Shown here: positions 1-4,993 of the stretch, piece by piece
Numbering within the stretch: position 1 is the stretch's first letter
Layout of the letters: every line of letters starts with the position of its first letter
Notes under the pieces: generated by a model
Told to the model about the DNA's origin: nothing
Database searches by the model: none
What the model saw: the letters and a program-made list of their open reading frames with translations, nothing else
Position numbers and translations under genes: made by a program
DNA from: Gammaproteobacteria bacterium
GTDB lineage: Bacteria > Pseudomonadota > Gammaproteobacteria > Chromatiales > Chromatiaceae
NCBI GenBank assembly: GCA_015767355.1
Contig: JADWMH010000166.1
Location: 1-5,023 of the forward strand
Direction of reading: 5' to 3'
Length of the DNA stretch: 5,023 nt

Positions 1-21
1 CATATAATCCAAGGGATTCAT
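1..21 (-). CDS. Possible start of a further operon gene, cut by the window edge
   Basis: An ATG at 19-21 on the minus strand opens a frame that stays open to base 1 and reads MNPLDYM. It begins 16 nt after the stop of the 123-residue gene, the spacing expected of a next operon gene. The upstream sequence has only a weak ribosome binding match (TAAAG). Seven codons cannot identify a product. A second in-frame ATG lies at 1-3 and could be the true start. A short inverted repeat (6-18) overlaps these codons. Confidence 0.3.
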
Positions 22-37
22 ACTTTACAAGCAAGAA

Positions 38-409
38 TCAAGCTCGATACCCAATACCCTCTGTGCCAATATAGGCGAAATTCCGTACTTCTCCCGCACG
101 GCGAAGGAAATAGACCAGCACCCCGTTATCGCTACGGCACTTATCCACTACCTCGGCGATGATCTCCGAATCGGTCTCTTCAATATGCGTCAGCCATGCT
201 CTGATCTTCGATTCTTCATCTGTCGTTAATTCGGTTGAAGCAGGTTCGCTATTTGGCTCAATCGATGATTCTGGCTTCATTGTGACAGTGACAGTTGCGA
301 CTGCTGCGACACTTGACGCCTGGCCTGCTTGTTGTGTCGCTATTGTCGCAGGTGTCACCGTCGCAGACCTGGCAAGCCCGCCTTTCTTGATAAGAGCTGA
401 AAGGGTCAT
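38..409 (-). CDS. Thr/Ala/Val-rich hypothetical protein downstream of the primase
   Basis: This 123-residue protein has two parts. Residues 1-43 begin with a basic stretch (ALIKKGGLARS) and continue into a low-complexity Thr/Ala/Val segment with TPATIAT and AVATVTVT. After a Pro/Glu/Ser linker, residues about 61-104 form a charged, probably helical segment with the pattern TDEESKIRAWL, IEETD, IIAEVVDKC and YFLRRA. The start is well supported: AAGGAG lies 6 nt upstream of the ATG. The ATG overlaps the primase stop as ATGA, so translation is coupled to the primase. There is no signal peptide or membrane span. Proteins of this style (a TPAT-rich N-terminus and a DEE..IRAWL-type C-terminus) are, from memory, common beside primase genes in proteobacterial islands, but no function is known to me. 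A role as a primase partner is inference from position only. Confidence 0.8.
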   Translation of the reverse strand: MTLSALIKKGGLARSATVTPATIATQQAGQASSVAAVATVTVTMKPESSIEPNSEPASTELTTDEESKIRAWLTHIEETDSEIIAEVVDKCRSDNGVLVYFLRRAGEVRNFAYIGTEGIGYRA

Positions 410-2820
410 TGCACTCTCCTTTTGAGCAGTACGGGATTGATATGAATCTCTTTGCGCCTTCCGTTTTGAACCAGGCGCACTCTATCTGCTTCCATCAGCT
501 CGCCTAATGCAGCATCGAGAGTCGCTTTCTGGCGCAGCTGTCCGGGCGTTACATTGCGTTGAGCTTCCCGCCGAGACACGCTATTGCTCTTTTCCCTCCG
601 ACAGTAGTCGATTAACCATTCATCCAGCCGCACCGCACCGGCCTGTTCATCAGGTAACGCCAGTTCACCATAGAAACGCCGCGCTTCATGCAAATGCCAG
701 GCAGCGATTCTCGACGCCCCTTCAAATGCATCCAGTCCGATTGCACCGCTCATGCCATGCTCGAATATCTGAAACAAAGTTGCAATTCTGGCCGCATTGT
801 CGGCTGTTTTACTTGCGACGTCGCGCACCTCATATAACTCCCCTCCGGATCGCAGTTCACTTTCGATGGCATCGTGAAATGCAACCCATGCAGCCTTGGT
901 GTCTGTTGCCAGGGGAATCATGGCAGGCAAAAGTGCGCCATCCTCATCGATGGGAACTGGCTGATTCAGAATCTCTGCAAGACGCTGATTGAACTTCGCC
1001 AGTGCGGGCCAGGTTTCCGGGGGATCGGTGAAAGGCCGATAGCCTTGCGTGGATTCAGGCCAGGCTACGAGAAAGCGCGCAAGAAACCCCGTACCTCGCG
1101 CCAGTCCACCGGATCGTTCGAAGAAACTTCGCAAGGTGGCTTCCTGTACCTGCAAAGCGATGGTCAGGCGTGCGCCGCGCACCGTGAAGGATTCCGAGGT
1201 GCGCCGCTCGGTCGCAATATCAGCGCCGTCCCACAGCTGGTTTAGCGTTGCCAAGTTGCGCATCACCGACTCCTTGCCCATGCCGTGTGCACCGAACACC
1301 AACCCGGCTTCGCTTGAGACCACGCCGCCGGAGGGCCAGCCCACCGCCAGATTCCATTTCAGTGCTTCGGGAGTAGCATCGCCATAGATCAGTCGAGGTA
1401 CTCTTGGTGGCTCGGGTTTGTCATACTCGAGATCACGCAGTTCTGCATCCTGTTCCCGAGTTGATCTCCCTGCTTTGGCGAGTGATCGGATTTTGTCCTT
1501 GATGCCTCCCCGCTTTGCCTCCCATGCATCCATGGCTGCCTTGTGATCTTTAACCAGCGGCTTTGCTTCTTCAGCCTGGTTGGCTTCATACTCTCTAATT
1601 GCCTGCATGAAGAAGTTGTCGCAGGTCGATTTACGTTCCCCTGAATCGGCGAGCGTCAGCAGAAACAAGCCTACAGGGCCTGAGAGTTTTTCTGCACGTT
1701 TCACATCGGCATGGGCCTGTACCGCCAATGACAATGCAGCCATGCCGGAAGATGCCACCAACGGAACAGGAGCCTTGGTAAATGCCAACACCTCTTCGAC
1801 AGCCATGCGCAGCGTATTCGGCAGTGCATCGAGGGGATAGGGTTCAGCATCGATCTTCACTGATAGTGACAAAGGGTCAGGCCAGGGATGACTGTTTTTC
1901 TCCCGTTCATGCGCTACGGCGACTGCTGCCTTGATGGACTCCGCGACACTCTCTAATCCAGTCAGCGCTGCCATATCGTTGAAGTCGGTAGCGCCTTCGG
2001 GGCGTTGATCACTGAACATGGGCAGCGCCAACTTCGCCCCTGCAATGTTTGCCGCATGGATTGCCTTGGTGATTCCGGGATTACCTTCGGTTGCCGCATC
2101 ATCATCAGCACAGACAATCAGCGACAGATCAGGAAAGCGTTTGCGCATGGTTAGTGTTACGGACTCCAGATTACCCGCATGAAATGCCACGGCTACCGGG
2201 TAGCCCGTTGCCTGGTGAATTGTTGCTCCGGTGGCGAAGCCTTCAGCGATACATAAGGCATGCGTCCCTTTTGTGGCCCCGATGCTGCAATAGCCGCCGG
2301 AAACCTGTCCGCCACTGAGAAACCGTTTGCTGCCATCCGGGGATATGAATTGCAGGGAACAGAGTTTGCCATCGGAACGTACAGGGACAACCAATGCGCC
2401 TTGGTGCTGGCGCACGCCACATGCCTCGATGTGTTTACTGAAGAGGTATGGATGATCAGGTTTCGCAGCTCCTGCTGCGTTCCAGATTGCCGCCGCTTTC
2501 TCTGCTGCCTGTGCAACTTTCTCCTGGCGTTGCTCCTTTGCGAGCGCCCGAGTCTCTGTTATATGTTTTTTGAATACCGCTAGCTCCGACGGGGTCAGCG
2601 GGCTGTCACGCTTTGCCTGCCAACTCTTCGAGAGACCCGAAGACCAATCACCAAAGCAACCACCCTGGCCATCATCAAACAGCCTGCACCAGCCAGCGGT
2701 ATTGCCGTTGCTTTTACCAACACCGGGAAAGCGATACAGCCTGCCGGATTCAATCACCTCTGGCGGTTCCAGATGCATGGCCCGAATGGCATTGTGAAAT
2801 TCGGAGCATGCATTTGTCAT
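406..2820 (-). CDS. Toprim and DUF3987 domain primase/helicase-like replication protein
   Basis: This 804-residue protein is probably the replication protein of the element. Residues about 27-66 match the N-terminal region of plasmid and phage Toprim primases (RLYRFPG, then WCRLFDDGQGG and FGDWSSG). A Toprim domain follows at about 186-285, with the acidic motif AEGFATG (Glu193) and the ADDDA motif (Asp239-241) as metal-binding residues. A DUF3987 region covers about 320-680. It has a P-loop-like ADSGERKST (391-399) in place of the canonical GxxGxGKS, and the family-typical RGTGFLARFLVAWPES segment (575-590). The C-terminal 80 residues are charged and may form a winged helix. A central Lys/Glu-rich stretch (about 405-465) looks helical or coiled. 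The start ATG overlaps the alpA stop as ATGA, with GGAAGG 5 nt upstream. The domain calls come from motifs, and priming or helicase activity is inferred from family knowledge. The gene is full length with no frameshift. Confidence 0.9.
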   Translation of the reverse strand: MTNACSEFHNAIRAMHLEPPEVIESGRLYRFPGVGKSNGNTAGWCRLFDDGQGGCFGDWSSGLSKSWQAKRDSPLTPSELAVFKKHITETRALAKEQRQEKVAQAAEKAAAIWNAAGAAKPDHPYLFSKHIEACGVRQHQGALVVPVRSDGKLCSLQFISPDGSKRFLSGGQVSGGYCSIGATKGTHALCIAEGFATGATIHQATGYPVAVAFHAGNLESVTLTMRKRFPDLSLIVCADDDAATEGNPGITKAIHAANIAGAKLALPMFSDQRPEGATDFNDMAALTGLESVAESIKAAVAVAHEREKNSHPWPDPLSLSVKIDAEPYPLDALPNTLRMAVEEVLAFTKAPVPLVASSGMAALSLAVQAHADVKRAEKLSGPVGLFLLTLADSGERKSTCDNFFMQAIREYEANQAEEAKPLVKDHKAAMDAWEAKRGGIKDKIRSLAKAGRSTREQDAELRDLEYDKPEPPRVPRLIYGDATPEALKWNLAVGWPSGGVVSSEAGLVFGAHGMGKESVMRNLATLNQLWDGADIATERRTSESFTVRGARLTIALQVQEATLRSFFERSGGLARGTGFLARFLVAWPESTQGYRPFTDPPETWPALAKFNQRLAEILNQPVPIDEDGALLPAMIPLATDTKAAWVAFHDAIESELRSGGELYEVRDVASKTADNAARIATLFQIFEHGMSGAIGLDAFEGASRIAAWHLHEARRFYGELALPDEQAGAVRLDEWLIDYCRREKSNSVSRREAQRNVTPGQLRQKATLDAALGELMEADRVRLVQNGRRKEIHINPVLLKRRVQ

Positions 2821-3032
2821 GCAGCCCTTCCGGTTCTCCTCGCCTCTTTGCGGCTGGCTTTAATCTGCTGGGCGACCCACTCATTCACCTCGGTGTCGAT
2901 CCAGCCCACTGCCCTGCCGCCGAGTGAAATCGAGCGGGGAAAACAGCCTTTTGAAATGCGCAAATAGATCGTGCTGCGCGAAAGCCCGGTGCGCGCCATG
3001 ACAGCTGGAAGTCTCATTATGTTGTGCATCAT
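2817..3032 (-). CDS. alpA: AlpA-family helix-turn-helix regulator
   Basis: This 71-residue DNA-binding protein has the hallmark AlpA pattern. MRLPAVMARTGLSRSTIY (residues 6-23) forms the first helices and recognition helix of a MerR/excisionase-like winged helix-turn-helix. It is followed by the wing segment KGCFPRSISLGGRAVGWI (28-45) and the terminal helix EVNEWVAQQIKASR. Its size fits the family (about 65-90 residues). AlpA of prophage CP4-57 activates an integrase/excision gene, and relatives act as recombination directionality factors or regulators of element promoters. Here it may control excision, its own operon or both. GAGG (3038-3041) lies 5 nt before the first ATG, which supports that start. 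Starts two and six codons on (MHN, MRLP) are also possible, and the family usually begins near MRLP. The stop overlaps the primase start. Confidence 0.88.
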   Translation of the reverse strand: MMHNIMRLPAVMARTGLSRSTIYLRISKGCFPRSISLGGRAVGWIDTEVNEWVAQQIKASRKEARRTGRAA

Positions 3033-3104
3033 TCATACCTCATTGGATGATTCAGGAAGTGTTCTTTGATAATTCGTCTGGTAATGCATCTGTCTGCGTT
3101 GGAT
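3033..3104 (-). promoter_or_regulatory. int-alpA intergenic gap with the alpA ribosome binding site
   Basis: These 72 bp separate the int stop from the alpA start and are the only real gap in the gene cluster. On the minus strand GAGG (3038-3041) is a good ribosome binding site for alpA. I see no stem-loop followed by T residues, so nothing shows that int transcription stops here. The gap is AT-rich around 3060-3085 and could hold a promoter, but no pair of -35 and -10 boxes is convincing. AlpA autoregulation here is only a guess. Confidence 0.45.
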
Positions 3105-3986
3105 TCATCGTAAATATGTCTCCGTGATCTCTGCCCGGAAATGTCCCATCTCCTGGGAGACTGTTTCCAACGCCAGCTTTCGGATTAGTCCCTGTGTTTG
3201 CAATTCGTTCATCCTCTTCTGGGCGTATCCATGGCGCAGGCCGTGCGCGCCTTCTGACCAGCCCAGCGTCCTGTGAGCCGCCGAACTGAAGCTGCTTGAC
3301 CAGTTCTTTCCCCCGGCAATGTTGTAGTGCTTGGTGTAGAAGATCACCCGGTCTCTGACCCGCTGCGGCTGTGCAAGCCGCAGTGATTCGAGACGTTCCG
3401 CCAAGTGGCCGGGGATCAAGACCTCACGCACCAGGCCACCCTTGCCCTGGACTGTGTAGATTTCTCCTTCTCTTCCCTGCCATTTTGTCTCCAGCGCTGG
3501 TCGTATATCGGCAGGACGTTCAGCGGCGGGTAGCAGCGTCAGCAGTTCGTGCGCGCGCAGTCCCGTCGCATAGGCAATCTCGGTTGCCAGGGCGTTTCGC
3601 AATGTTTGGGCGTGTGCGATGCGTTGTGCCTGCTCGGGCGTGTAGGCGCGGGGGCGGAGTATTTGGGTATGGTCAGATTTGATGTAAGGCAGATGTGCGC
3701 CTGGATCCAGCTTTTGGGTGACATGCAGCAGCATGATCTGGATTGCCTGACGTTCCATGTCGAGGGTTTTCTGTCCAACCACCCTCCCCCTTGCTTCCAG
3801 ATAGGAAACTGTCTGGTGCGGTGTCATGTCGCGCAGTTCACCGATGCGCTCTGATTGCATCCACTCCGCAACGCGCGTCAACGCCTGTTCATAATTTCTG
3901 ACCGTGCCGACTGATTTGATGATGCCGCCTTGCAGCTGCTTCATCACGAAGGCTGACTGTTTCGCTGGCGATCTAAATCTACCCAT
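3105..3986 (-). CDS. int: Tyrosine recombinase / site-specific integrase
   Basis: This 293-residue integrase would carry out integration and excision of the element by strand exchange between att sites. All catalytic residues of the tyrosine recombinase family can be read: Arg144 in ATGLRAHE, Lys182 in the beta-hairpin QGKGGLVREV, His248 and Arg251 in HGLRHGY, His282 in MGHFRAE and the nucleophile Tyr291 in ETYLR. The stop follows just two residues after the tyrosine, so there is no C-terminal tail. Residues about 1-100 form the SAM-like core-binding domain (TVRNYEQALTRVAEWM). It is short, with no separate arm-binding domain, which resembles integron/transposon-type or Integrase_1-type enzymes more than lambda Int. 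The ATG lies inside the end of the upstream small gene (8 bp overlap), with GGTGA (3993-3997) 6 nt upstream, so translation is probably coupled. The gene appears intact and active. Confidence 0.93.
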   Translation of the reverse strand: MGRFRSPAKQSAFVMKQLQGGIIKSVGTVRNYEQALTRVAEWMQSERIGELRDMTPHQTVSYLEARGRVVGQKTLDMERQAIQIMLLHVTQKLDPGAHLPYIKSDHTQILRPRAYTPEQAQRIAHAQTLRNALATEIAYATGLRAHELLTLLPAAERPADIRPALETKWQGREGEIYTVQGKGGLVREVLIPGHLAERLESLRLAQPQRVRDRVIFYTKHYNIAGGKNWSSSFSSAAHRTLGWSEGAHGLRHGYAQKRMNELQTQGLIRKLALETVSQEMGHFRAEITETYLR

Positions 3987-4212
3987 GTTTTTTCACCCAC
4001 CGGTCAACAGTTGTCCAGACGACATGGATTCGCTTTCCCTGTAGCCACTGTCGCAGTTCTGCCGTTGTCGCTCCTGCTCTGTGCAGTTGCAGCAGTTCAC
4101 CTTGATACAAATCGAGCTTCGACCTGTAGTAGCGCTTTTTGCGGTTCAATCTTGCAAGCATCTTTTGCTGGTCCAACCGCGCCAGTTCTGCATGAATTTC
4201 AAAATCTGTCAT
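3979..4212 (-). CDS. Small basic HTH-like protein coupled to the integrase
   Basis: I do not recognise a named family. From the ATG at 4210-4212 the protein has 77 residues. An acidic to basic helical N-terminal part (DFEIHAELARLDQQKMLARL, then NRKKRYYRSKLDLY) is followed by a region that reads like a helix-turn-helix: LHRAGATTAELRQWLQ, a turn, then VVWTTVDRWVKK. It is strongly basic and has no membrane span. A role as DNA-binding partner of the integrase, an excision factor or a repressor is inferred from this and from the 8-bp overlap with int. GGGGGA (4220-4225) lies 7 nt upstream of the ATG and supports this start. The same frame is open upstream to a GTG at 4458 (159 residues). The portion upstream of about 4336 in that frame does not look coding, while 4213-4336 does, so this may be the C-terminal part of a longer, frameshifted gene. 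Confidence 0.65.
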   Translation of the reverse strand: MTDFEIHAELARLDQQKMLARLNRKKRYYRSKLDLYQGELLQLHRAGATTAELRQWLQGKRIHVVWTTVDRWVKKHG

Positions 4213-4495
4213 TAAGCTATCCCCCGTTGTCTTTGCATTGCCTGTAAGAACATTCCAAGTCTTTCGACTCAGCGACAATGAAGCCGATTCGCCTCTCTGT
4301 TCTACCGTAACGTGGTAAGGCCCGGACTGATCTCGCCTTGATACGAACCCGTTGGATCGGGTTAGGTTTTGCCATGTGAATGGCGCGGTGAAGTTCACCG
4401 ATTGCAGCCTCCAAATCTGCCTGTGAGAATGTGCGTGTACATACGCTGAACCCAGCACTCACGCTATGTGTAGACGCATGCAATGCGTCTGACAT
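4213..4495 (-). pseudogene. Probable frameshifted N-terminal part of the small HTH gene
   Basis: Two minus-strand frames share the coding signal here. From an ATG at 4493-4495 to about 4337, one frame reads plausibly, with G-starting codons and a helix (SQADLEAAIGELHRAIHMAK, then PNPIQRVRIK). After that it turns Arg-rich and unlikely, ending at a TAG at 4217-4219. The frame +1 to it looks non-coding before about 4336 but then reads RDQSGPYHVTVEQRGES and LSLSRKTWNVLTGNAKTTG, and runs without a stop into the 77-residue protein. Removing one G from the GG at 4336-4337 would join them as VRIK-RDQSG, a natural beta-hairpin, giving one protein of about 172 residues. The cause could be a true mutation, a sequencing error or a recoding event. 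Alternatively the first frame is a separate gene whose stop lies 4 nt before the next ATG. Confidence 0.45.
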
Positions 4496-4506
4496 AGCGG
4501 GAGTGC
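4455..4506. repeat. Long imperfect hairpin, 22 paired bases, 3-nt loop
   Basis: The inverted repeat is GCACTC (4455-4460), CGCTATGT (4462-4469) and AGACGCAT (4472-4479) against ATGCGTCT (4483-4490), ACATAGCG (4492-4499) and GAGTGC (4501-4506). The loop is GCA. The only interruptions are one A/G mismatch and a GT-versus-G bulge. No T-run follows on either strand, so it is not a simple terminator. In the minus-strand transcript it would bury the ATG at 4493-4495, and it could act as a translational control. It could equally be a cruciform at an origin or recombination site. Confidence 0.85.
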
Positions 4507-4559
4507 GTGACAGATAACACGCATAGGGATAAATCTCCGCAACAGATCCTTTAGGGACC

Positions 4560-4602
4560 AATTTTGAGATATAGCGATCCGCTCAACGGATCAAAATTTT
4601 GA
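4560..4602. repeat. Cluster of AATTTTGA repeats and palindromes
   Basis: AATTTTGA occurs at 4560-4567 and 4595-4602 as a direct repeat. Its inverse TCAAAATT occurs at 4591-4598, so 4591-4602 is a perfect 12-bp palindrome (TCAAAATTTTGA). Between them lies a perfect dyad, GATCCG (4576-4581) and CGGATC (4587-4592), with a 5-nt loop. The arrangement resembles operator sites of a dimeric regulator. It falls about 65-110 bp upstream of the first candidate start codon of the minus-strand operon. Confidence 0.7.
4568..4596 (-). promoter_or_regulatory. Candidate promoter of the minus-strand int operon
   Basis: On the minus strand TATATC (4568-4573) is a fair -10 box. TTTTGA (4591-4596) lies 17 bp upstream as a weak -35 box. 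The GATCCG/CGGATC dyad fills the spacer, which would let a bound repressor block polymerase, perhaps the small HTH protein or AlpA. The -35 match is poor, so this is a tentative call supported mainly by position upstream of the operon and by the dyad. Confidence 0.3.
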
Positions 4603-4661
4603 AGATTATGGCCTGTGCAGAAAGCGCAAGCATCAGTTGAATAACAGTCGGACAGTCGTTC

Positions 4662-4680
4662 TCTTGTTCAAAGAACAAGA
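4662..4680. repeat. Perfect 8-bp inverted repeat, 3-nt spacer
   Basis: TCTTGTTC (4662-4669) is followed by AAA and GAACAAGA (4673-4680). No T-run follows, so a terminator is unlikely, and a symmetric protein-binding site or integrase core-type site is more plausible. CTCTTGTT from its left arm (4661-4668) recurs at 5009-5016 near the right edge, which may be chance. Confidence 0.7.
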
Positions 4681-4696
4681 AGAGATACAGCCCGTA

Positions 4697-4711
4697 CGAG
4701 GCGTGGCCTCG
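4697..4711. repeat. GC-rich 6-bp hairpin, 3-nt loop
   Basis: CGAGGC (4697-4702), GTG, then GCCTCG (4706-4711). The stem is stable but is followed only by ATTATTGTA on the plus strand, so it is at best a weak terminator. Confidence 0.6.
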
Positions 4712-4773
4712 ATTATTGTAGTGCTCTTGCATTCCTCTCATCATTTCATCGAAAAGAAGAGAGAACGCTATGT

Positions 4774-4789
4774 CAACGGCTAACCGTTG
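4774..4789. repeat. 6-bp inverted repeat, 4-nt loop
   Basis: CAACGG (4774-4779), CTAA, then CCGTTG (4784-4789). It lies inside the 27-codon plus-strand frame that begins at 4770, which argues for a structural or binding role for this DNA over a coding one. Confidence 0.6.
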
Positions 4790-4827
4790 CTTAAGTGGTC
4801 GTACATGGGGATCCGCCGTTGCCGGAG

Positions 4828-4865
4828 TCTGGCGTCATCCGGGGAAGATGTGATCCCACGCCAGA
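4828..4865. repeat. 8-bp stem with 22-nt loop, nested with a second dyad
   Basis: TCTGGCGT (4828-4835) pairs with ACGCCAGA (4858-4865). A competing dyad, GGGATC (4808-4813) with GATCCC (4852-4857), overlaps it, so the two stems could form alternative folds of a transcript. No T-run follows. Confidence 0.55.
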
Positions 4866-4931
4866 GAAGGTTTACCAGAGTTTATACAGACTGGCGAGCT
4901 GCTTTAAAATCTTTATTACGCTTGGACTATA

Positions 4932-4964
4932 GCGCACTCGATACAGAGTGCGCAAATGTTTTTT
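4932..4964 (+). terminator. Terminator-like hairpin with T6 run
   Basis: GCGCACTC (4932-4939), loop GATACA, then GAGTGCGC (4946-4953) form a perfect 8-bp GC-rich stem. T6 at 4959-4964 comes after AAATG. The 5-nt gap before the T-run is longer than in an ideal intrinsic terminator. It would stop plus-strand transcripts before the outward promoter that begins two bases later. No plus-strand gene upstream is apparent, so it may insulate the neighbouring gene from the element. Confidence 0.5.
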
Positions 4965-4965
4965 G

Positions 4966-4993
4966 TTGACTGTATCAATATGTACGCTATCAT
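4966..4993 (+). promoter_or_regulatory. Sigma70-type promoter pointing out of the window
   Basis: TTGACT (4966-4971) is a near-consensus -35 box, and TATCAT (4988-4993) is a -10 box after a 16-bp spacer. The surrounding GTATCAATATGTACGC sequence is AT-rich and reminds me of promoters of small toxin-antitoxin operons, though that is only an impression. No start codon with a ribosome binding site occurs before 5023, so the controlled gene lies beyond the right edge. Confidence 0.55.

Larger units (their letters stand above)
4603..4931. other. Non-coding, hairpin-rich stretch; candidate att or origin region
   Basis: I find no convincing gene here on either strand. A 27-codon frame at 4770-4853 (+) and a 60-codon frame at 4787-4969 (+) lack family features. 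The stretch holds four clear inverted repeats at 4662-4680, 4697-4711, 4774-4789 and 4828-4865. CCAGAG occurs twice (4861-4866 and 4875-4880). Lying between the int operon and an outward promoter, it is the natural place for the attachment site or a replication origin, but no att core or iteron array can be defined. Confidence 0.4.
1..4960. mobile_element. Part of an integrated mobile element (integrase, AlpA, primase module)
   Basis: A complete tyrosine integrase, an AlpA-type regulator and a Toprim/DUF3987 replication protein lie together on one strand with overlapping genes. This combination is established in P4-like satellites and integrative islands of Proteobacteria. The integrase supplies integration and excision, AlpA-type proteins commonly control excision or element promoters, and the primase-like protein would act in replication of the excised form. 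The left end is not in the window because the operon seems to continue past base 1. The right end is inferred to lie in the hairpin-rich non-coding stretch after about 4496. No flanking direct repeat, tRNA or structural, capsid or conjugation gene is visible, so the class (satellite, integrative plasmid or decayed prophage) stays open. Confidence 0.6.

Noticed and set aside
507..1387. Long open frames on the plus strand opposite the primase gene
   Set aside because: They lie antisense to a full-length gene with recognised domains, have odd composition (His-, Arg- and Cys-rich) and overlap one another.
3371..3854. Open plus-strand frames opposite the integrase
   Set aside because: The minus-strand integrase has all its catalytic residues, and these frames show no motifs.
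3979..4000. A6 run at the end of the small HTH gene as a programmed frameshift site into int
   Set aside because: The heptamer phase is wrong for -1 slippage, the int frame is +1 to the small gene, and the int frame has a TGA just upstream of its ATG. Re-initiation at the overlapping ATG with GGTGA is simpler.
4455..4506. Long hairpin as an intrinsic terminator or integron attC site
   Set aside because: No T-run follows on either strand, and the GTTRRRY/RYYYAAC core boxes of attC are not seen.
4770..4853. 27-codon plus-strand frame with an AGAGAG ribosome-binding-like sequence upstream
   Set aside because: It is very short, contains an inverted repeat, has no recognisable motif and has no partner gene; chance is likely.
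4787..4969. 60-codon plus-strand frame
   Set aside because: It runs through the stem and T-run of the terminator-like hairpin, has Arg/Ser-rich composition without motifs, and lacks a ribosome binding site.
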